Below are positions 59,517 through 64,000 of a stretch of 64,000 bases of DNA, in pieces (positions within the stretch are counted from its first letter, which is position 1; each line of letters opens with the position of its first letter). The DNA comes from Cypionkella sinensis. Its GTDB lineage: Bacteria; Pseudomonadota; Alphaproteobacteria; Rhodobacterales; Rhodobacteraceae. The position numbers and the translations under genes are program-made. The notes under the pieces are model-generated. The model saw nothing but the letters and a program-made list of their open reading frames with translations, was not told the origin of the DNA and searched no databases. The stretch is taken from NCBI RefSeq assembly GCF_042646385.1, contig NZ_JBHRTO010000001.1, forward strand, positions 1,612,001-1,676,000. The letters run 5' to 3'.

Positions 59517-60719
59517 ATGGCCTTCCTGTCCGATACCCTCGCCCGCGTCAAACCTTCGCCCACCATCGCCGTCACCACCAAGGCGCAGGAACTGAAAGCG
59601 GCTGGCCGCGATGTCATCGGCCTTGGCGCTGGAGAGCCGGATTTTGACACGCCGGAGAACATCCGCAACGCCGCAAAGCGCGCGATTGACGCAGGCAAAA
59701 CCCGCTACACCGCGGTCGATGGCATCCCCGAGCTGAAGAAAGCCATCTGCGAGAAATTCGCGCGCGAAAACGGCCTGACCTATGCCCCAAACCAGATCAC
59801 CGTCGGCACCGGCGGCAAGCAGACGCTGTATAATGCGCTGATGGCGACCTGTAATCCCGGCGATGAAGTGATCATCCCGGCGCCCTATTGGGTCAGCTAC
59901 CCGGATATGGTCCTGCTGGCAGGCGGCACGCCGGTGCCTGTCGTGGCCACCATCGAAACCGATTTCAAACTGACCCCGGCGCAGCTTGATGCCGCAATCA
60001 CTCCTAAAACCAAGTGGTTCATCTTCAACTCGCCCTCGAACCCAACCGGCGCTGGCTATACCCGCGCCGAGTTGCGCGCGCTATGCGATGTGCTGCTGAA
60101 ACATCCGCATGTCTGGATCATGTCGGATGATATGTATGAACATCTGGTGTTCGACGATTTCGAGTTCACCAGCCCTGCGCAGATCGAACCGAAGCTCTAC
60201 GACCGCACCCTGACCTGCAACGGCGTGTCAAAATCCTACGCCATGACGGGCTGGCGCATTGGCTATGCCGCAGGCCCGGTGGCGCTGATTAAGGCGATGG
60301 GCACGATCCAAAGCCAAAGCACCTCGAACCCCTGCTCGGTCAGCCAGTATGCCGCACTTGAAGCTTTGACCGGCCCGCAAGACTTCCTTGCGCCCAACCG
60401 CAAGATCTTCCAACGCCGCCGCGATCTTGTGGTCTCGATGCTGAACGCCGCCCAAGGTATCACCTGCCCGAAACCAGAAGGTGCCTTCTACGTCTATCCC
60501 GACATTTCCGGCTGCATCGGCAAAACCAGCGCCGCAGGCACGAAAATCACCGATGACGAGGTGTTCGCCACCGCTTTGCTGGAAGAAACCGGCGTCGCCG
60601 TGGTGTTTGGCGCGGCCTTCGGGCTTTCGCCAAACTTCCGCGTCAGCTACGCTACCGCCGACGAGACTCTGGTTGAGGCCTGCACCCGCATCCAGAACTT
60701 CTGTGCGTCGCTAAGCTAA
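59517..60719 (+). CDS. aspC: aspartate aminotransferase (class I, PLP-dependent)
   Basis: The enzyme interconverts aspartate and oxaloacetate with 2-oxoglutarate/glutamate. The 400-residue protein has LGAGEPDFDTPENI near residue 38, FNSPSNPTGAGYTR near residue 172, and CNGVSKSYAMTGWRIGYAAGP near residue 235, where Lys forms the PLP aldimine. ATG 59517 (MAFLSDTLARVKPSPTIAVT) follows GGAG. It is a subgroup Ib enzyme like those of other alphaproteobacteria, some of which also act on prephenate. Confidence 0.95.
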   Translation: MAFLSDTLARVKPSPTIAVTTKAQELKAAGRDVIGLGAGEPDFDTPENIRNAAKRAIDAGKTRYTAVDGIPELKKAICEKFARENGLTYAPNQITVGTGGKQTLYNALMATCNPGDEVIIPAPYWVSYPDMVLLAGGTPVPVVATIETDFKLTPAQLDAAITPKTKWFIFNSPSNPTGAGYTRAELRALCDVLLKHPHVWIMSDDMYEHLVFDDFEFTSPAQIEPKLYDRTLTCNGVSKSYAMTGWRIGYAAGPVALIKAMGTIQSQSTSNPCSVSQYAALEALTGPQDFLAPNRKIFQRRRDLVVSMLNAAQGITCPKPEGAFYVYPDISGCIGKTSAAGTKITDDEVFATALLEETGVAVVFGAAFGLSPNFRVSYATADETLVEACTRIQNFCASLS

Positions 60720-60727
60720 AGGACACC

Positions 60728-61123
60728 ATGGCCGACCGGATCACCGCCAATCTGCCCAGCCGTGATTTCGCAGCAACCGAGGCGTTTTATGCCCGCCTCG
60801 GCTTTGCGCGCGCGTTTCGCGGTGACGGCTGGATGATCCTGCGGCGTGGAGATCTCGTGCTGGAGTTCTTCCCGCACCCCGAAATTGACAAGCGCACAAG
60901 CTGGTTCTCTGCCTGCGCGCGCGTCGATGATATGGCCGGGCTTCTGGCCCAGTGGCAACAGGTCGGGCTGCCGCAGGATGAGAAATCCATCCCCCGCCTG
61001 ACCGGCATTTTCAAGCCAGGACAGGCCCCACGGATGTTTGCGTTGGTCGATGAGGATGGCTCGCTTTTGCGGGTGATCGACAACATTGACGCAGGCGAAA
61101 TTGATTCAGGCGGGGCCGCCTGA
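60728..61123 (+). CDS. VOC family protein (bleomycin resistance-like)
   Basis: The 131-residue protein opens ADRITANLPSRDFAATEAFY, with ARLGFARAFRGDGWMILRRG and ends FALVDEDGSLLRVIDN, one glyoxalase/bleomycin-resistance module. It starts 8 bp after aspC and its stop is directly followed by the start of the next gene, so all three are one operon. Whether it binds an antibiotic or is an enzyme is unknown. Confidence 0.88.
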   Translation: MADRITANLPSRDFAATEAFYARLGFARAFRGDGWMILRRGDLVLEFFPHPEIDKRTSWFSACARVDDMAGLLAQWQQVGLPQDEKSIPRLTGIFKPGQAPRMFALVDEDGSLLRVIDNIDAGEIDSGGAA

Positions 61124-61537
61124 ATGTCAGCCGATCTGCCTGAATTTTATTTCCGTATCCGCGACAACGGTGCCGCCGTGTTCCGCGTCGATACCGAAAA
61201 CCGCCAGCGCCGGATTGATATGGACGAAATCGCACTGGTGAACGTCAAGAATGGCAATATCAAGCCGCATGGTGATCACAAGCTGACGCAGGAAGAAATC
61301 AAGGTGATCGGCCAATGGGTTGCGAAGCGGCAAGCCACTTTGGCCGCCCGCGATGTCGATGACATTCTACGCGCGGTAGACCACATGAACCTGACGACGC
61401 AGTGGGCGCAATCCAAGGCCACCGACGCGCAACTTGAGGAAGTGACCGACCTTTTGCTGCTGGCGATGCATGATCTGCGCAGCGTGTTGGTGCGCAAAAA
61501 AGCCGAGCGGTTGATGAAAGGCGAGGCGGCGGAATAA
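61124..61537 (+). CDS. conserved hypothetical protein downstream of a VOC gene
   Basis: The 137-residue protein opens MSADLPEFYFRIRDNGAAVF with beta strands (about 8-45, VFRVDTENRQRRIDMDEIAL), then becomes helical and charged (from about 50, KLTQEEIKVIGQWVAKRQAT, to the end). I recognise no named domain. It is soluble, with no signal or membrane segment. Its ATG follows the VOC stop directly. A large inverted repeat lies 49 bases after its stop. Confidence 0.75.
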   Translation: MSADLPEFYFRIRDNGAAVFRVDTENRQRRIDMDEIALVNVKNGNIKPHGDHKLTQEEIKVIGQWVAKRQATLAARDVDDILRAVDHMNLTTQWAQSKATDAQLEEVTDLLLLAMHDLRSVLVRKKAERLMKGEAAE

Positions 61538-61585
61538 CCGCGCCGATGCGGGCCTAGCGCCGTATTTCACCTGTTTCTAAATTTC

Positions 61586-61629
61586 CCCGCCGGAGGCTCC
61601 TTTGGCCAATGCCGGATGCCTCCGGCGGG
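61586..61629. repeat. long inverted repeat, REP/terminator-like
   Basis: A perfect 12-bp inverted repeat CCCGCCGGAGGC (61586-61597) / GCCTCCGGCGGG (61618-61629) with a 20-base loop is followed by AGTATTT. The motif CTCCGGCGGGAGTATTT is, from general knowledge, widespread in intergenic regions of Rhodobacteraceae. It lies between two convergent genes and probably ends both transcripts. Confidence 0.7.
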
Positions 61630-61655
61630 AGTATTTGTGCCAATGTGAAGCCCGT

Positions 61656-63002
61656 TCAGCGCACCCGATGCCAGAACCGCCACATCATCGTCACGGCGGC
61701 AAACACCAGCCCAATCACCAGCCCCAGCCACAGACCGATCCCGCCCAAACCGGCATGAAACGCCAGGAAATACCCCGATGGAATGCCAATGCCCCAATAA
61801 CTGATCGCCGCCGCGATCATTGGCACGCGCGTATCCTTGATCGCGCGCAGCAAGCCCAGCGCCATCACCTGCATCGCATCGGCCATCTGGAACAGCGCCG
61901 CCATCGCAAGCAGGGTGACACCAAAGGCGATGATCTCGGCGCTTTGCGGTTTGCTCTCATCCAGAAACAGCGAGATGATCGGCACCGGCAAGCTGAGGAA
62001 CAGCACCACCATCACCGCGCCAAACCCGACCGACAGCGCAATCGCCGTCACCGCCGCATCGCGCACGCCTTGGCGGTCCCCCGCGCCATCCGCCCGCCCC
62101 GCGCGCACTGTGGCCGCATTCGACAGGCCCAGATGCACCATGAACGACAGCGCCGCCACCTCCATGGTGATACCATGCGCCGCGAGTTCAATCGTGCCGA
62201 TCCATCCCATCATCAGCGCGGTGGCCTGAAACAATCCGCTTTCCGCAAGCGAGGTCACGCCAATCGGCCAGCCAAGGCGAAACACCTGATGCAGGGCTGG
62301 CCAATCCGGCCGCCAGAACCGCTGAAACAGATGGAAATGCCGCAAGGCAGGCAACCAGCCCGCATAGATCGCCAGCAGCACAAAGGTCAGCGTCTGCACC
62401 GCAACCGAAGCAATCGCCGCACCGCGCACGCCCAGTTCCGGCGCGCCCCAGTGGCCAAAGATCAGCGCATAGGCCAACACAAGGTTGACCCCAACCGCCG
62501 CCAGCGTCACCCACAGCACCACCTGAGTCCGCTCTAGCGCCGCCAGATAATTCTTCAGCACCATCACCAACAGCGCCGGGATCATCCCCCAGCCCGCAAT
62601 GCGCAAGAAATCCTGCCCCAGTGCCGAAACCTCGGGCCGCTGCCCCAAGGCCAGCAGCAACGCCTCGGACCACCAGAAAATCGGATAGCTCAGCAGCCCG
62701 AAGCCAATCGACAGCCACATCCCCATGCGGGTATCGCGCCGCACCTGCGCCTCATCCCCACGCCCCACCGCTGTGGCCACCATCGGCAGCACAGCCTGCG
62801 CAAAGCCCGCGCCCAGAATGAACACCACGAAAAACATCGAGGTCGCCAGCACCACCGCGGCAAGTTCATTCACCCCATACCAGCCCAGCAGCACGGTATC
62901 GGTGACATGCAGCGCCATCTGCGCCAGGTGGCTGCCCACCAGCGGCAGGCCCAAAGCCAGTGTCGCGCGGGCATGTGAGATGTAGGACATTCTTTTGATC
63001 AT
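61656..63002 (-). CDS. MATE family efflux transporter
   Basis: The 448-residue inner membrane protein has twelve hydrophobic helices in two homologous halves, with LALGLPLVGSHLAQMALHVTD near the start and LRLGWPIGVTSLAESGLFQ-like sequence at the start of the second half (about residue 240). MATE pumps expel cationic drugs or dyes with Na+ or H+. I kept ATG 63002; an in-frame ATG at 62990 (MSYISHARATL) is also possible, and neither has an ideal ribosome binding site. Substrate unknown. Confidence 0.9.
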   Translation of the reverse strand: MIKRMSYISHARATLALGLPLVGSHLAQMALHVTDTVLLGWYGVNELAAVVLATSMFFVVFILGAGFAQAVLPMVATAVGRGDEAQVRRDTRMGMWLSIGFGLLSYPIFWWSEALLLALGQRPEVSALGQDFLRIAGWGMIPALLVMVLKNYLAALERTQVVLWVTLAAVGVNLVLAYALIFGHWGAPELGVRGAAIASVAVQTLTFVLLAIYAGWLPALRHFHLFQRFWRPDWPALHQVFRLGWPIGVTSLAESGLFQATALMMGWIGTIELAAHGITMEVAALSFMVHLGLSNAATVRAGRADGAGDRQGVRDAAVTAIALSVGFGAVMVVLFLSLPVPIISLFLDESKPQSAEIIAFGVTLLAMAALFQMADAMQVMALGLLRAIKDTRVPMIAAAISYWGIGIPSGYFLAFHAGLGGIGLWLGLVIGLVFAAVTMMWRFWHRVR

Positions 63003-63247
63003 ATCCCAAGTCCTACAAGCGCAAGATCACCGCCACAAGACACCGCTTCCGCCGCAGCGCAGCGCAGGTTCCCGCCCCCGTCAGTGCTTTCAATGTCGGA
63101 AACCATTCTGCGCGTCGATAACGTGACATTTACATTCCCGCGGCACAGGATCAGCCTTCTCTCAACCACAGAGTGACTGCGATGCCGCCTTGACGTCGGC
63201 TCGCCCGTCCGGGTGCGACCAAAATCCGGCGAGACGGAAGGTGATGC

Positions 63248-64000
63248 ATGGATAACCCATTAAATCTGCACCAGAATCTGCGCACACCTCTCTGCGATCT
63301 GTTGGGATGTGATCACCCGATCCTGCTGGCTGGTATGGGCGGCGTCGCACGATCCGAGCTTGTCGCCGCCATCGCAAATGCGGGCGGCTACGGCATCCTT
63401 GGCATGGTCCGCGAACCGCCAGAGTTGATCGCACAAGAGATTGACGCGGTGCGCGCCCAAACCAGCCGCGCCTTCGCCGTCAATCTGATCCCCGCCGCCA
63501 CCGATCCCACCTTGCTCGATGCCGAACTCGCGATGTGCTTTGCCAAGCAAGTGCCCGCGCTATGTTTCTTCTGGCACCCCGTCGCCGCAGCCATAAAGCG
63601 CGCGAAGACCGCCGGTTGCCTTGTGCTGCATCAGGTCGGATCGCTAGCCGCAGCGCTTGAGGCCGAGGCCGCCGGAGCCGATGTATTGATCGTCCAAGGC
63701 GTCGAGGCCGGGGGGCATGTTCACGGCACCGCCGCCGCCCTGATTCTGGTCGAGCAGGTCGCCCGCGCTTGCAACCTGCCCATCGCTGCCTCGGGCGGCT
63801 TTGCGACAGGGGCCAGCCTGATCGCCGCCCGCGCCTTGGGGGCACAAGCAATACACTGCGGCACCGCTTTTCTGGCCACCGAGGAATCCTTTGCCCATGC
63901 CGACCATAAGGCCCGCGTGCTGACCGCCTGCGCCGAAGACACCGTCTACACCGATGTGTTTGCGCTGAACTGGCCGCCACATGCTCCGGTCCGGGTCATC
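63248..64000 (+). CDS. nitronate monooxygenase (2-nitropropane dioxygenase family), 3' end beyond the window
   Basis: An ATG at 63248 opens a frame that runs to the right edge (251 codons seen). The protein has PILLAGMGGVARSELVAAIA near residue 24, NAGGYGILGMVREP near residue 44 (FMN-binding glycines), LHQVGS near residue 137, VQGVEAGGHVHGT near residue 158 (with the catalytic-type His), and AASGGFATGASLIAARALGA near residue 186. The family uses FMN to oxidise nitronates to carbonyls and nitrite. It is divergent from the MATE gene across 245 bases with no recognised feature. Confidence 0.92.
   Translation, partial: MDNPLNLHQNLRTPLCDLLGCDHPILLAGMGGVARSELVAAIANAGGYGILGMVREPPELIAQEIDAVRAQTSRAFAVNLIPAATDPTLLDAELAMCFAKQVPALCFFWHPVAAAIKRAKTAGCLVLHQVGSLAAALEAEAAGADVLIVQGVEAGGHVHGTAAALILVEQVARACNLPIAASGGFATGASLIAARALGAQAIHCGTAFLATEESFAHADHKARVLTACAEDTVYTDVFALNWPPHAPVRVI

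Overview
This is a piece of high-GC, gene-dense chromosome from an alphaproteobacterium, almost certainly a member of the Rhodobacteraceae (Rhodobacter/Gemmobacter/Pseudorhodobacter-like). The grounds are a Hint_2-type self-processing protein, homospermidine synthase, a RibB fused to a dead GTP-cyclohydrolase-II-like domain (RibBX), an MmcB nuclease, an LdtR-type MarR regulator, an FNR box before an aa3 oxidase gene, and a tRNA-His without the usual extra G at position -1 and with A73, a known alphaproteobacterial trait. I see no phage, insertion sequence, CRISPR array or conjugative element.

Layout. 1-13.5 kb: the 3' end of an RTX-like secreted protein, a methyltransferase divergent from glyoxalase II, clpA overlapping an M23 peptidase, a MotA/MotB-like energised pair with a very long coiled coil, chaC, DUF2125, and an extensin-like/tyrC/hisC run. 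13.5-20.1 kb: a hairpin-rich gap, homospermidine synthase, a YqhA-type membrane protein, rpsD with its own promoter and terminator, a Hint protein, an LpxR-like outer membrane protein and an HDAC-like amidohydrolase. 20.3-26.6 kb: a tightly coupled operon of SPOR lipoprotein, dacC, tmk, holB, tatD, an MBL hydrolase and an AEC transporter. 26.6-32.2 kb (minus): a polyamine-type ABC transporter followed by an agmatinase-family ureohydrolase. 32.5-47.2 kb: tRNA-Leu(GAG), lipB, a tiny secreted protein, ctaD behind an FNR box, DUF2244, VOC, a cytosolic metzincin-like protease, yqeY, carA, a membrane glycosyltransferase with a GspE/MshEN-like N-terminus, a GntR regulator, a HAD phosphatase, a Ubi hydroxylase, tex and tRNA-His(GTG). 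47.3-53.4 kb: a small conserved protein, mmcB, a candidate structured RNA, a DUF481 outer membrane protein, a META lipoprotein, and the riboflavin/nusB operon. 53.5-58.1 kb: a capsule export trio (kpsS, kpsD/wza, kpsC). 58.1-64 kb: LdtR-like regulator, HTH regulator with sdhE, aspC, a VOC protein, an unknown conserved protein, a MATE pump and a truncated nitronate monooxygenase.

How the genes fit together. Most of the window is housekeeping: murein remodelling (M23, DacC, SPOR, extensin-like, OmpA-domain protein), DNA replication and nucleotides (tmk, holB, carA), riboflavin, respiration (ctaD, ubi, sdhE) and envelope polysaccharide. Polyamine chemistry recurs: homospermidine synthase, an acetylpolyamine-amidohydrolase-like protein, an agmatinase-family enzyme and a PotABCD-like importer all lie within 19 kb.

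The most interesting unexplained item is a plus-strand non-coding element at 48091-48250. It has a -35/-10 pair with a 17-base spacer, starts exactly where a closing stem begins, has nested stems and ends before a strong terminator. Its architecture (about 160 nt, closing stem, bubble with a small 3' hairpin, long arm) recalls 6S RNA, but I cannot confirm the family. Function calls rest on motifs read by eye and family knowledge; no searches were run.
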